13,629 nt of DNA, from NCBI GenBank assembly GCA_031279155.1, contig JAITJB010000083.1, positions 1 to 13,629 on the forward strand, in the 5' to 3' direction. Below are positions 1 through 7,052 of this stretch, piece by piece. Every line of letters begins with the position of its first letter. The stretch's first letter is position 1. Under the pieces are notes generated by a model, which had not been told where the DNA came from, did no database searches, and was given only the letters and a program-made list of their open reading frames with translations. A program made the position numbers and the translations under genes. This stretch comes from Deltaproteobacteria bacterium. GTDB taxonomy: Bacteria > Desulfobacterota > Desulfarculia > Adiutricales > Adiutricaceae.

Positions 1-117
1 GCGCTTTTGGCCGATTTTCATGACCCAGGAGACAAAATTTCTCGGGTCAAGCGAGATTTCCACGATTTTGCATTAAAATACCTTATGTTGTCAAGTCTGG
101 CCCGGGCCGAGTCTTAA
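1..117 (+). CDS. C-terminal end of an unidentified protein (5' partial)
   Basis: Frame 1 is open from the first base to a TAA at 115-117 and gives 38 residues ending in SLARAES. The peptide is rich in charged and aromatic residues (DFHD occurs once near the start and RDFHDF follows), as in the tail of a cytoplasmic protein. It lies on the same strand as ahcY, 182 bp upstream of it. I do not recognise the family. A run this short can be open by chance, so the call rests mainly on its position at the window edge. A GC palindrome, GGCCCGGGCC (99-108), lies inside its last codons. Confidence 0.35.
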   Translation, partial: ALLADFHDPGDKISRVKRDFHDFALKYLMLSSLARAES

Positions 118-299
118 CAGAAATTTTAAAATTGAAAATTTTATATTTTAAATTGACAAAACAAGATCCACGACCATTCTTTTATGACAATGGCTAGCAA
201 TTTTCATCTGGCCTTTTGCCCTAAATTACGGTATTATAGCCAAGTCCAATCAGAGGCCAGGCCTTCTGGCTGGCCAAATAAATAATCAAGGAGCGGATA
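118..299 (+). promoter_or_regulatory. ahcY upstream region: AT-rich tract, possible -10, leader hairpin, RBS
   Basis: Positions 121-154 are almost pure A/T and include the 12-bp palindrome AATTTTAAAATT (122-133). A TTGACA at 153-158 has no good -10 at 16-18 bp. TATTAT at 232-237 is the best -10-like hexamer but has no convincing -35. Just before the gene, GGCCAGGCC (255-263) can pair with GGCTGGCC (268-275) around a TTCT loop with one bulged base. AAGGAG at 288-293 lies 6 nt before the GTG start and is a clear ribosome binding site that decides the start. No recognisable SAH riboswitch core is present. The promoter itself is uncertain. Confidence 0.4.
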
Positions 300-1559
300 G
301 TGACTCATGACATTAAAGATCTGTCTTTAGCCGAAAAGGGTAATGACAGGATTCAATGGGCGGCCCAGAGCATGCCCGTTTTGGCGCTGATAGAACAGCG
401 ATTTAAAAAGGAAAAACCGTTAGCCGGCTTAAGGCTCGGTCTTTGCCTTCACGTAACTACCGAGACCGCCTCTCTTTGCCGGACGCTAAAAGCCGGTGGA
501 GCTCAGGTCTTTTTGTGCGCCTCTAACCCCTTATCCACCCAAGACGATGTGGCCGCTGCCCTCGTCAAATACGATGACATCCCAGTTTTCGCTATCAAAG
601 GCGAGGATAACGAGGTATACTACAAGCACATCAACGCAGTTTTGGACGCCAAGCCCCAAATAACCATGGATGACGGGGCCGATCTTCTGTCCACGCTCCA
701 TTCAGAGAGGGCCGCGACTATTTCCGAGGTCTTAGGCGGAACGGAGGAGACCACCACCGGCGTCATCCGCTTAAGAGCCATGGCCGCCGAAAAAGTCCTC
801 TTATATCCCGTTGTGGCCGTCAACGACGCCATGACCAAGCACTTTTTCGATAACCGCTACGGCACTGGCCAGAGCACCATTGACGGCATGATCAGGGCCA
901 CCAACCGCCTCTTAGCTGGTTCCGTCTTTGTGGTCTGCGGCTACGGCTGGTGCGGGCGCGGCGTAGCCAAGCGGGCTTCGGGCATGGGCGCTAGGGTCGT
1001 GGTTACCGAAGTCGATCCCTTAAAGGCCTTAGAAGCCATCATGGACGGCTTCGATGTCCTCCCCTTAAGTGAAGCCGCCAAAACCGGCGACTTTTTCGTG
1101 ACCGTTACCGGCGACATAAATGTCATCCGCCGCGAGCACTTCCAGGTCATGAAGAGCGGGGCCATTGTCTGCAACAGCGGTCACTTTAATGTTGAGCTCG
1201 ATTTAAAAGGCTTAGCTGAGATCTCAACGGCCCGCCGTGAGGTCCGCGAATATGTTGAGGAATTTACCCTCAAAGATTCTTCGCGCCACATCTACGTCTT
1301 AGGCGAGGGCCGCTTAGTAAATTTAGCTACCGCCGAAGGGCACCCCTCGAGCGTTATGGACATGAGCTTTGCTAACCAAGCCTTAGCTGCCGAATACGTC
1401 AAAGCCAACGTTGGCCGTATGCCGCTAGACGTTTTCCCGGTTCCCAGCGAAATCGATCACGAGATAGCTCGCCTAAAGCTCAAAGCCATGGGCTACACCA
1501 TCGATGAGCTGACCGAAGAGCAGAAGGCCTATCTGGCTTCTTGGAAGTCTGGTACCTAG
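300..1559 (+). CDS. ahcY: S-adenosylhomocysteinase (adenosylhomocysteinase)
   Basis: This cytosolic NAD-dependent enzyme reversibly splits S-adenosylhomocysteine into adenosine and homocysteine, clearing the product inhibitor of methyltransferases in the activated-methyl cycle. The 419-residue protein carries the family signatures: HVTTETA (51-57), DDGAD (124-128), GTEETTTG (147-154), VNDAMTK with catalytic Lys180 and Asp184-Asn185, the NAD-binding loop GYGWCGRG (214-221), EVD (237-239), GHFNVELD (294-301) and GHPSSVMD (348-354 region). It ends in ...KAYLASWKSGT and lacks the C-terminal Lys/Tyr-containing tail (KPxxYRY type) of the longer eukaryotic and many proteobacterial enzymes, so it looks like the short form also known from archaea and Thermotoga. 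The start is GTG, fixed by AAGGAG 6 nt upstream. It is apparently monocistronic. Confidence 0.97.
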   Translation: MTHDIKDLSLAEKGNDRIQWAAQSMPVLALIEQRFKKEKPLAGLRLGLCLHVTTETASLCRTLKAGGAQVFLCASNPLSTQDDVAAALVKYDDIPVFAIKGEDNEVYYKHINAVLDAKPQITMDDGADLLSTLHSERAATISEVLGGTEETTTGVIRLRAMAAEKVLLYPVVAVNDAMTKHFFDNRYGTGQSTIDGMIRATNRLLAGSVFVVCGYGWCGRGVAKRASGMGARVVVTEVDPLKALEAIMDGFDVLPLSEAAKTGDFFVTVTGDINVIRREHFQVMKSGAIVCNSGHFNVELDLKGLAEISTARREVREYVEEFTLKDSSRHIYVLGEGRLVNLATAEGHPSSVMDMSFANQALAAEYVKANVGRMPLDVFPVPSEIDHEIARLKLKAMGYTIDELTEEQKAYLASWKSGT

Positions 1560-1595
1560 CTCGTAAAAACGATACCTAAAAACGATATCAAAAAA

Positions 1596-1638
1596 CAATC
1601 TTGGGGCCCCAAAAAGACTTTTGGGCCCCCCAAGATTG
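1596..1638. terminator. Strong hairpin after ahcY with a T-run on the minus side
   Basis: The left arm 1596-1614 (CAATCTTGGGGCCCCAAAA) and right arm 1619-1638 pair almost completely around the loop AGAC, with one extra/mismatched G-C position in the middle. On the plus strand the hairpin is followed by TATAGCC, so it lacks a good U-tract. On the minus strand it is followed by TTTTTT (complement of A1590-1595). By intrinsic-terminator rules it should stop leftward transcription best. It may also act as a weaker terminator for ahcY. Confidence 0.7.
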
Positions 1639-1640
1639 TA

Positions 1641-1704
1641 TAGCCCGTTTAGCCCGTTTAGTTTCGATAGCCTTGGCTAGTTTCGATGGTTTCGATAGTT
1701 TTGA
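1641..1704 (+). repeat. Degenerate 9-bp tandem repeat, seven units
   Basis: Units read TAGCCCGTT (1641), TAGCCCGTT (1650), TAGTTTCGA (1659), TAGCCTTGG (1668), one inserted C, TAGTTTCGA (1678), TGGTTTCGA (1687) and TAGTTTTGA (1696). The first two are identical, and the fifth is identical to the third. The array fills the gap between the ahcY hairpin and the next gene and runs into the first codons of that gene: the ATG at 1686 arises where TAGTTTCGA meets TGGTTTCGA. Confidence 0.75.
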
Positions 1705-2780
1705 TTGCCTGGCTCTTAGTTTTTAGCCTAGATCTTGTTTTCGTTTTAATTTACACCGCGCTATCTTTACCCGGAAAAATCATGTTAAAAATACAAAATT
1801 TAAAAGACCGCCAAAATATTGGCGGCCAGAGTAGTTATTTCCTGACTAGAATGATCCAAAAGCCTGATTTTAAAATTTCTAGCCGGGTTGTTATTTTTTT
1901 TAATGTCTTGGCTTTCCTGGCCTTCTTAGCTTTCGTGGCTTTCTTTATTGGGGGCTCAAAAGCCAATGCCGATACCGCTCAAGCTGAAATCCTCTTGACG
2001 GCTGAGCTCGACCGCTTAAAACACGGTTTTGAAAATGAGATCAAACAAGCCGGTAACCAAAACCAGATCTCAGCTCTAGCCATACGAGCCGCAGCCCTAG
2101 CCTGGGCCACTTCGGCCTCGGCTGTGGGCGGAAATTTAACGGCTATCCCCGAAGACCGTCTGGCCTATTTTGACCGGGAATGGGAAAAGGCCAAAGACTC
2201 CTGGCCGACCAGGGAGATCTTGGCCCTCAGAATGTACTTTGAGGCTGTAGGCCGCTTGGCTATCTCGGTAGCCCTCTTAGAGGAGGACGCCGAAACCTTT
2301 GAATCACTTAGCTTACTACTAACCGGAACAGATTTTTCGGGCTTTGGCTTGGCCCGGACTAAGCTTGCTCAATTGGCCGAAGACCGGGTATTTTGGTCTA
2401 ACCGCCTGAGCTCTTTGGCGACCATCATCATTAGGCTCCAGAGCCCAGATCAAAACAGCCATTTAATCGATCAAATTGAAGATTTAATCAACCGCTCCGA
2501 GGTCATCTCCAGGCGCGCCGATATCCACTATCAGGCCCGCATGGAGCTTTTGTACCTAAATAACGCCCAGAGTTTAGCCTCCATGCTTTTTCTGATGGCT
2601 AAATCCAAGGCTTCCCCCATCGTCGAGCAAGCTACCATCATGGAGACGGCCTGGCAGAAGCATATTGATGGCGACAATCAGGTAGCCGATCTCAATAGCT
2701 TAACCTGGGTAGCCAACACCCAGATATCCTTTCCCTTGGCCTGGTGGGTAGCCTCCGGGCGCTTGAACGCCGTTGACTAA
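1686..2780 (+). CDS. Unrecognised protein with two N-terminal membrane segments
   Basis: The 364-residue product has a hydrophobic segment at about 3-28, a polar, basic loop (29-65), and a second very hydrophobic Phe/Leu/Ala-rich segment at about 66-90. A largely helical soluble region of about 270 residues follows, with acidic stretches (EEDAETFES near 199) and Trp-containing helices. No cysteine pairs, nucleotide-binding motif or catalytic signature is visible, and I do not recognise the family. Both termini could lie on the same side of the inner membrane. The start is uncertain: ATG 1686 sits in a 9-bp repeat array with no Shine-Dalgarno sequence, an in-frame stop (1668) excludes a longer form, and TTG 1701 is the only alternative that keeps the first segment. 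Codon use matches the neighbours. It converges on the PP2C gene with 78 bp between them. Confidence 0.75.
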   Translation: MVSIVLIAWLLVFSLDLVFVLIYTALSLPGKIMLKIQNLKDRQNIGGQSSYFLTRMIQKPDFKISSRVVIFFNVLAFLAFLAFVAFFIGGSKANADTAQAEILLTAELDRLKHGFENEIKQAGNQNQISALAIRAAALAWATSASAVGGNLTAIPEDRLAYFDREWEKAKDSWPTREILALRMYFEAVGRLAISVALLEEDAETFESLSLLLTGTDFSGFGLARTKLAQLAEDRVFWSNRLSSLATIIIRLQSPDQNSHLIDQIEDLINRSEVISRRADIHYQARMELLYLNNAQSLASMLFLMAKSKASPIVEQATIMETAWQKHIDGDNQVADLNSLTWVANTQISFPLAWWVASGRLNAVD

Positions 2781-2857
2781 TGAGTAGTGCTGACTAATGC
2801 GGCTGACAAATTGATGGTGTTGATTAATGCGGCGCAAAAGTATGTCGTTGATTAAAG
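2774..2857. repeat. Degenerate repeat of TGAYTAATG-type units at a convergent gene junction
   Basis: TGACTAATG occurs at 2774-2782 (its TAA is the stop codon of the upstream gene) and again at 2791-2799. TGATTAATG follows at 2821-2829 and TGATTAAAG at 2849-2857; the second and third are both followed by CGGC. Spacing is irregular (17, 30 and 28 bp), so this looks like decayed local duplication rather than a clean array. No terminator hairpin with a T-run is visible in this 78-bp gap on either strand. Confidence 0.5.
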
Positions 2858-2858
2858 A

Positions 2859-3626
2859 TTACGATATGACCTTGTGAAGTAGAAAGGAGTGATCATCTCC
2901 GACCTTAGATTCCTCAAGACAGGCCATAAGGCGCAGAGCCGCCAATTCTGGCTCGCCATCGCTGAGACATTGCTCCAAAAGATCCCCGTCAATACTCTCC
3001 CAAACCCCATCGGAACATATTAAAAACAGATCGCCATTTTTAAGTAGTACCTTTCGGGTAAAAACTTCGATATTTACGGTACTGCCGCCCTGGATAGCGC
3101 TGGTAATTAAATGGCGCTGAGGGTGATGGCGGATGTCTTCAAAGGATATTAGGCCTTCTAGGTAGAGGTTGTAGACGGTACTGTGATCGCGGGAAAGTAA
3201 ATCAACTGAACCGCGCCGGCTTCGGTAGACCCGGCAGTCGCCGCAGTTAAAAATGGTCGCGCTATCGCCTTTACGCCACAAGCCGGCCACCGTTGAACCT
3301 AAACCAACGAGCTGCGGCTGACCTAAGCCTAAAGAATTCAGCTTTTGGGAGGCTAGATTAAGACAGTTGACTAAAAGATCTCTATGGTCGCTCTCGGGGC
3401 TAAATTCCGGTAGCTCTTTTAGAGCTTCTAAAACAATCTTAGAAGCCTGAGCTCCGCCTGGCCCGCCGCCCATGCCGTCAGCAACAGCTACAAGAAAACC
3501 GGGCTCGGTTGCGACCATGGGGGCTTCCATAAGAAAGCCCTGGAAGATATCGCCGGCTAGGACGGCGTCTTCGTTAAATTTCCGGTCAAGACCGGTGTTA
3601 GTGAAAATGATCACCAACATGCCCAT
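2859..3626 (-). CDS. PP2C-family serine/threonine protein phosphatase
   Basis: This is a cytoplasmic metal-dependent phosphatase that removes phosphate from Ser/Thr of partner proteins. The 255-residue protein is a bare catalytic domain with the usual order of motifs: NED (18-20), VADGMGG with metal-binding Asp50 and Gly51 (48-54), LGSTVAGL (109-116), NCGDCRVY (127-134), RDHST (146-150), SDGVWE (205-210) with Asp206, and GDDHS (243-247) in place of the common DNxT. It has no transmembrane segment, so it is of the PrpC/Stp/PppA type rather than the SpoIIE type. Start: ATG 3626 leaves only one base after TAAGG, whereas ATG 3620 (MLVIIFTNTG...) has that sequence at a better 7-nt spacing, so the true start may be 3620. 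It is last in the pil cluster, 17 bp after the preceding stop. No matching Ser/Thr kinase is in the window, so its substrate is unknown. Confidence 0.93.
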   Translation of the reverse strand: MGMLVIIFTNTGLDRKFNEDAVLAGDIFQGFLMEAPMVATEPGFLVAVADGMGGGPGGAQASKIVLEALKELPEFSPESDHRDLLVNCLNLASQKLNSLGLGQPQLVGLGSTVAGLWRKGDSATIFNCGDCRVYRSRRGSVDLLSRDHSTVYNLYLEGLISFEDIRHHPQRHLITSAIQGGSTVNIEVFTRKVLLKNGDLFLICSDGVWESIDGDLLEQCLSDGEPELAALRLMACLEESKVGDDHSFLLHKVIS

Positions 3627-3643
3627 GCCTTAGACGAGGGTTC

Positions 3644-4447
3644 TCACCTGTAGTCAAGCCCTCGTGTGACCCTTAATTCACGGTAGACCGAGAAGAACTT
3701 GTTGGAGTGGCCTATGGCGCTGATCAAGATCCTCTCGATGTCTTCTAAGTCGTTGTTGTTGATGACCGTGTCCAGAGACAGGCTAAAAGCCGTCAGATCG
3801 TCTAAGGAGGTAAAGCCCTTACCTACGACCACGACAAACATGTCGTGGCGGGTAGCCAACTCTAAGCTATTGACGGCCCGGATGATCTGGTTAGTGGTCA
3901 GCGAAGCCCCGTAATAGTCTTCCTGGATGATGATCAACTGGAAACGACCGAACTTAAGCTGCTTGACGGCATCGCGGATGTTTAAGGCCGCTGAGACCCG
4001 ATAACCCATGCTGGTGAGTTTATCGGTGAGTTTTTCTTGGGTCTCCTCGCTATCGAAGGCGATCATAGCCGCCTTCATGCCTTCGGGCAGATCGCTATCA
4101 AAATCTGGCGGCAAACCAAAATCCGGCGGCGGCATACCGGGGACATTAAATGGTGAACTAGCTCCGCCCTGTCCTCTCATGGTCGAGCGCGGCGCCGACA
4201 TGGTGGCCCGGGTAGGGGGCGCAGGGGGCGGCGGAGGCGGGGCAGCCGAAGAAGCTGGCGCGCCTCCAGCGGCCGCAGCCCCTTCCGGGGGATCTTCAAG
4301 CGATATCTCCATGACCCGGCGTTCCGGTAAGGTCATGGTGTTTTTACTTTTACAGTTCGGGCAGACAAAGGTAAAGGGCCGCCCGAAAGGGATCTTTTCT
4401 TCGGAGATGTTAAGTTTTTTTTGGCAGGTTTGGCATTCAATGAGCAT
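3644..4447 (-). CDS. Zinc-ribbon / degenerate receiver-domain protein
   Basis: The 267-residue protein has three parts. Residues 1-40 form a four-cysteine zinc ribbon (Cys5, Cys8, Cys29, Cys32) of the MJ0042 / zinc-ribbon_5 kind. Residues 50-122 are a low-complexity linker of Ala, Pro and Gly including eight or more prolines near 70-78. Residues 124-250 look like a CheY-type alpha/beta domain: MKAAMIAFDSEE, a middle strand LIIIQEDYYG, and FVVVVGKGF. Where a receiver would carry the phospho-accepting Asp after the third strand this one has Gln-Glu, and the late conserved Lys is not apparent, so it is probably a non-phosphorylated pseudo-receiver. GGGAG 8 nt before the ATG gives a sound start. 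It lies between the pilus ATPases and the PP2C gene. A regulatory or scaffold role is inferred from context only. Confidence 0.8.
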   Translation of the reverse strand: MLIECQTCQKKLNISEEKIPFGRPFTFVCPNCKSKNTMTLPERRVMEISLEDPPEGAAAAGGAPASSAAPPPPPPAPPTRATMSAPRSTMRGQGGASSPFNVPGMPPPDFGLPPDFDSDLPEGMKAAMIAFDSEETQEKLTDKLTSMGYRVSAALNIRDAVKQLKFGRFQLIIIQEDYYGASLTTNQIIRAVNSLELATRHDMFVVVVGKGFTSLDDLTAFSLSLDTVINNNDLEDIERILISAIGHSNKFFSVYRELRVTRGLDYR

Positions 4448-4477
4448 AGATTAAACTCCCTTGGTTATGACCACTGA

Positions 4478-4570
4478 GCTAGGTAGCCTAGGTAGCTTTG
4501 TTAGCCTTGCTAGCCGAGATTTAGCTAGTCTAGCTAGCCAAGTTTTAGATAGCGTAGCTTGGCTTAGCCA
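4478..4570 (-). repeat. GCTA-rich degenerate tandem repeat with a 9-bp core
   Basis: On the minus strand the spacer between the pilU-like gene and the zinc-ribbon gene is filled with GCTA words. The clearest part, 4515 down to 4480, is four 9-mers in a row: GGCTAGCAA, GGCTAACAA, AGCTACCTA, GGCTACCTA. The rest of the spacer has looser copies (GGCTAAGCC, AGCTACG, GGCTAGC, AGCTAAATC) at 9-13 bp steps. I see no promoter or terminator in it, so the downstream genes may be read through from pilT. Confidence 0.7.
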
Positions 4571-4572
4571 AC

Positions 4573-5850
4573 TTAGCTGCGGCTCCGGCCGCCTGCGGCG
4601 GCTTGGGGAGGGGTAGCCGCCTGCTGGACCGCCGCCTGAGCGGCAGCGGCTTGGGCTGCCGCCGCATCGGCGGCAGCTAAGGCGTCTTCTTCTTCGGTGT
4701 GAGGCTCTAAGGTTAGCGTATCTAAGTCGTAGACCGATTCGCCGGCTAGAGCCTTGATGTTATCGATACCCCGGCTCATGATGGTCTTTTTGGAGCTAAA
4801 GGTCTTAGCGGTATCTTCGGTGATGCTCTTTTCTTTAAAGAGATCTAAGATGTGCTGATCAAAGGTCTGATAACCCAAGGGCCTCATGGACTCAATGGAG
4901 TTATAGAAGGTCTTATCGGGCTGCTCGCCATTGGTAATGATATCTCTAATGATAAGGCTGACCCCCATGATCTCGAGGGCGGCCACGCGCCCGCCGCCGA
5001 TTCTAGGTAGTAACCTCTGGCTAACTACCCAACGCAGGGTATCGGCTAAGCGGACCCTAATAAGTTTTTCCTCGTCGTGGTCGAAAAGACCGATGATGCG
5101 GTTAACGGTGGTGCCGGCATCGACGGTGTGGAGAGTGGAGAAAACTAAGTGGCCGGTTTCAGCCGCTGAGAGGGCCATTTCTACGGTTTCGCGATCGCGC
5201 ATTTCGCCCACTAAGATGACTTTGGGCGCTTGGCGCAGGGCGGCCCGCAGGCCTTCGGAGAAGTTTCTAAAATCCGTACCCAACTCGCGCTGGTTGAAGG
5301 TGGACATCTTAGGCGTGTGGATAAACTCCACCGGGTCCTCCAAGGTGACCACGTGGACAGCTTGGGTGCTATTTATCTCATCTAAGATGGCGGCCAAGGT
5401 CGTGGTCTTACCGGTGCCGGTAGCTCCGGTCACTAAGATGATGCCGTTTTTCTCCTTGGCCATATTGTAAAAAGAGTGCGGTAGCCCCAAATCATCAATG
5501 GATCTGATGTAGTTTTCCAGCTTCCGCATAACGATACTATAGCGGCCCTGCTGAGAGAAGATATTGACCCTGAAGCGGGCTTTGTTTTCTAAGTTGAAAG
5601 ACAGATCGCAGCTACCGGTATCTAGTAAAGTACCGATCAGGTGGCGATCGCCTCGTAATAAGCTCAAGGCCAAGGCCTCGGTCTGGTAGGCCGTCAGAGA
5701 CCTTATCTCGGGCTGGAAATAAGCGGGAATAAGCTCGCCGCCGCTCTCTACTTGGATGGGGTGGCCAACGGTCATGTTGATGTCGCTGACATCGGGAGCA
5801 GCGTTTAAGAGCTTACCTAAGATATACTCAAGGTGAAAAAGATGAAGCAT
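4573..5850 (-). CDS. PilT/PilU-type type IV pilus retraction ATPase (second paralogue)
   Basis: This is a hexameric secretion-superfamily ATPase expected at the cytoplasmic base of type IV pili. The 425-residue product has the N-terminal PAS-like domain (SDINMTVGHP at 22-31), Walker A GATGTGKT (142-149), Asp box VTLEDPVEF (168-176), Walker B VILVGEMRD with catalytic Glu216 (211-219) and His box TGHLVFSTLHT (232-242). The PilT hallmark AIRNLIRE is replaced by SLIIRDII (298-305), which together with its position after pilT suggests a PilU-like accessory retraction ATPase. The last 40 residues or so are an unusual Ala/Gln-rich tail (LAAADAAAAQAAAAQ...). Its ATG follows the pilT stop codon by one base, with only a weak SD, so translational coupling is likely. 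Confidence 0.93.
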   Translation of the reverse strand: MLHLFHLEYILGKLLNAAPDVSDINMTVGHPIQVESGGELIPAYFQPEIRSLTAYQTEALALSLLRGDRHLIGTLLDTGSCDLSFNLENKARFRVNIFSQQGRYSIVMRKLENYIRSIDDLGLPHSFYNMAKEKNGIILVTGATGTGKTTTLAAILDEINSTQAVHVVTLEDPVEFIHTPKMSTFNQRELGTDFRNFSEGLRAALRQAPKVILVGEMRDRETVEMALSAAETGHLVFSTLHTVDAGTTVNRIIGLFDHDEEKLIRVRLADTLRWVVSQRLLPRIGGGRVAALEIMGVSLIIRDIITNGEQPDKTFYNSIESMRPLGYQTFDQHILDLFKEKSITEDTAKTFSSKKTIMSRGIDNIKALAGESVYDLDTLTLEPHTEEEDALAAADAAAAQAAAAQAAVQQAATPPQAAAGGRSRS

Positions 5851-5851
5851 G

Positions 5852-6934
5852 TTAAACGTCCGTAAAGTCTTCGGGGGAAGAGGTCAAGTATTGGCGGAAC
5901 TTGGTCTTTTCCACGCAGAAGGTGTAAGCGTCATTGGGCGTGATACGGCCGGCTAAGAGGTGATCCAACAGAGCGTCGTCCATTGACTGCATCCCGAACT
6001 TGCGTCCCGTTTGGATGGTGGTGGCGATCTGGTGGATCTTGTGTTCACGTATGAGATTGCGGACGGCGGGGGTAGCTAAGAGGATCTCCTGGGCTGCCAC
6101 CCGACCTTGTTGGTCGGCCCGCCTAAAGAGCGTCTGGGCAATCACGGCCCTTAAAGCGTCAGCCAAGGAAGCCCGGATTTGGGCTTGCTCGTTGGCCGGG
6201 AAGATATCGATGATGCGGTCTATGGTACTCGAGGCCGAAGTCGTGTGGAGCGTACCCATGACTAAGTGTCCGGTGTTAGCCGCTTCCAAGGCCAAAGCAA
6301 TGGTCTCTAAGTCCCTGAGCTCGCCAACCATTATGATGTCAGGATCCTCGCGCAGGGCGCCCCTTAGGGCGCTAGCAAAACTTCGGGTATGGGTATGGAT
6401 CTCGCGGTGGTTGACTAGGCACTTATTACTCTTATGGACAAATTCTACCGGATCTTCGATGGTTAAAATGTGATCGTTTCGGGTTCGGTTGGCGTGATCG
6501 ATAATCGTGGCTAAGGTGGTCGATTTACCGCTGCCGGTGGGGCCAGTCACCAAGACCAGACCTTTAGGGAGGGAAGCCAGTTTTCCGATGACCGGCGAGA
6601 GGCCGAGCTCCTCAACCGTGGGGATGACAGTCGGAATTTCTCTAAAAACCGCGCCTACGCCCCACTTTTGATTGAAAAAATTGGCCCTATATCTGGCTAT
6701 GGTTGGTATCTCATAGCCAAAATCCACATCGCCGGTCTCCTCGAAGATCTTGACCTTTTCTTCCGGGGCGATCTCATAAAGCATTTTTTTTAGTTCAGTG
6801 TTGTCGAGAACGGGATAGCGGATCTTCTCTATCCGGCCCTTTAAGCGCAAAAGCGGTTGGTTACCAGAGGCCAGATGGAGATCGGAAGCTCCCATTTCGT
6901 GCATAAATCTAAAAAAAGCGTCTATTACAGCCAA
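5852..6934 (-). CDS. pilT: Type IV pilus retraction ATPase PilT
   Basis: PilT powers depolymerisation of type IV pili and so twitching motility; it acts as a hexamer on the inner-membrane pilus machine. The 360-residue length is usual for the family. Visible motifs are SDLHLASG (17-24), Walker A GPTGSGKS (131-138), Asp box LTIEDPVEF (157-165), Walker B DIIMVGELRD with Glu205 (199-208), His box TGHLVMGTLHT (221-231) and the PilT-specific AVRNLIRE (290-297, usually AIRNLIRE), which is needed for retraction in known PilT proteins. The start codon is TTG at 6934, supported by GAGGT at 6941-6945 with 6-nt spacing. The nearby ATG at 6947 is out of frame. It is the first gene of the minus-strand cluster and has a strong promoter about 110 bp upstream. 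Confidence 0.97.
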   Translation of the reverse strand: MAVIDAFFRFMHEMGASDLHLASGNQPLLRLKGRIEKIRYPVLDNTELKKMLYEIAPEEKVKIFEETGDVDFGYEIPTIARYRANFFNQKWGVGAVFREIPTVIPTVEELGLSPVIGKLASLPKGLVLVTGPTGSGKSTTLATIIDHANRTRNDHILTIEDPVEFVHKSNKCLVNHREIHTHTRSFASALRGALREDPDIIMVGELRDLETIALALEAANTGHLVMGTLHTTSASSTIDRIIDIFPANEQAQIRASLADALRAVIAQTLFRRADQQGRVAAQEILLATPAVRNLIREHKIHQIATTIQTGRKFGMQSMDDALLDHLLAGRITPNDAYTFCVEKTKFRQYLTSSPEDFTDV

Positions 6935-6973
6935 CTAAATACCTCATAGCACCATAGAGGAGTGTTTACGGAT

Positions 6974-7001
6974 ATATAAGATCATAAGTATAATCTTATA
7001 T
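6974..7001 (-). promoter_or_regulatory. 9-bp inverted repeat in the pilT leader
   Basis: ATATAAGAT (6974-6982) and ATCTTATAT (6993-7001) are perfect inverse complements around a 10-nt spacer, inside the predicted untranslated leader about 40 nt before the start codon. It could be a regulator-binding site or a weak AU-rich RNA stem. Directly repeated TGTTTACG at 6963-6970 and 7008-7015 brackets it, 45 bp apart. The surrounding AT-richness lowers the weight of this evidence. Confidence 0.4.
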
Positions 7002-7052
7002 TTTATATGTTTACGTTACTTAATAAGATAATCTACTTACAACATCATTATT

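Noticed and set aside
118..299. SAH riboswitch before ahcY
   Set aside because: The conserved SAH-aptamer core is not recognisable; only a small bulged hairpin (255-275) is present.
1311..1332. A 22-nt near-identical word shared by ahcY (1311-1332) and the GH57 gene (12229-12250)
   Set aside because: Both encode an Arg-Leu-Val-Asn-Leu-Ala-Thr stretch with the genome's favoured codons. The similarity stops at the edges and falls in expected motifs of each family, so it is chance plus codon bias, not a transferred repeat.
4008..4454. Plus-strand 148-codon frame opposite the zinc-ribbon gene
   Set aside because: It mirrors the GC-rich Ala/Pro linker of the real gene, and its product (Gly/Ala/Ser-rich) has no domain. 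The minus-strand frame has Cys motifs and a good SD.
4931..5470. Plus-strand 179-codon frame opposite the PilU-like gene
   Set aside because: It is antisense to strongly conserved ATPase motifs and has a Ser/Arg/Val-rich product typical of a shadow frame.
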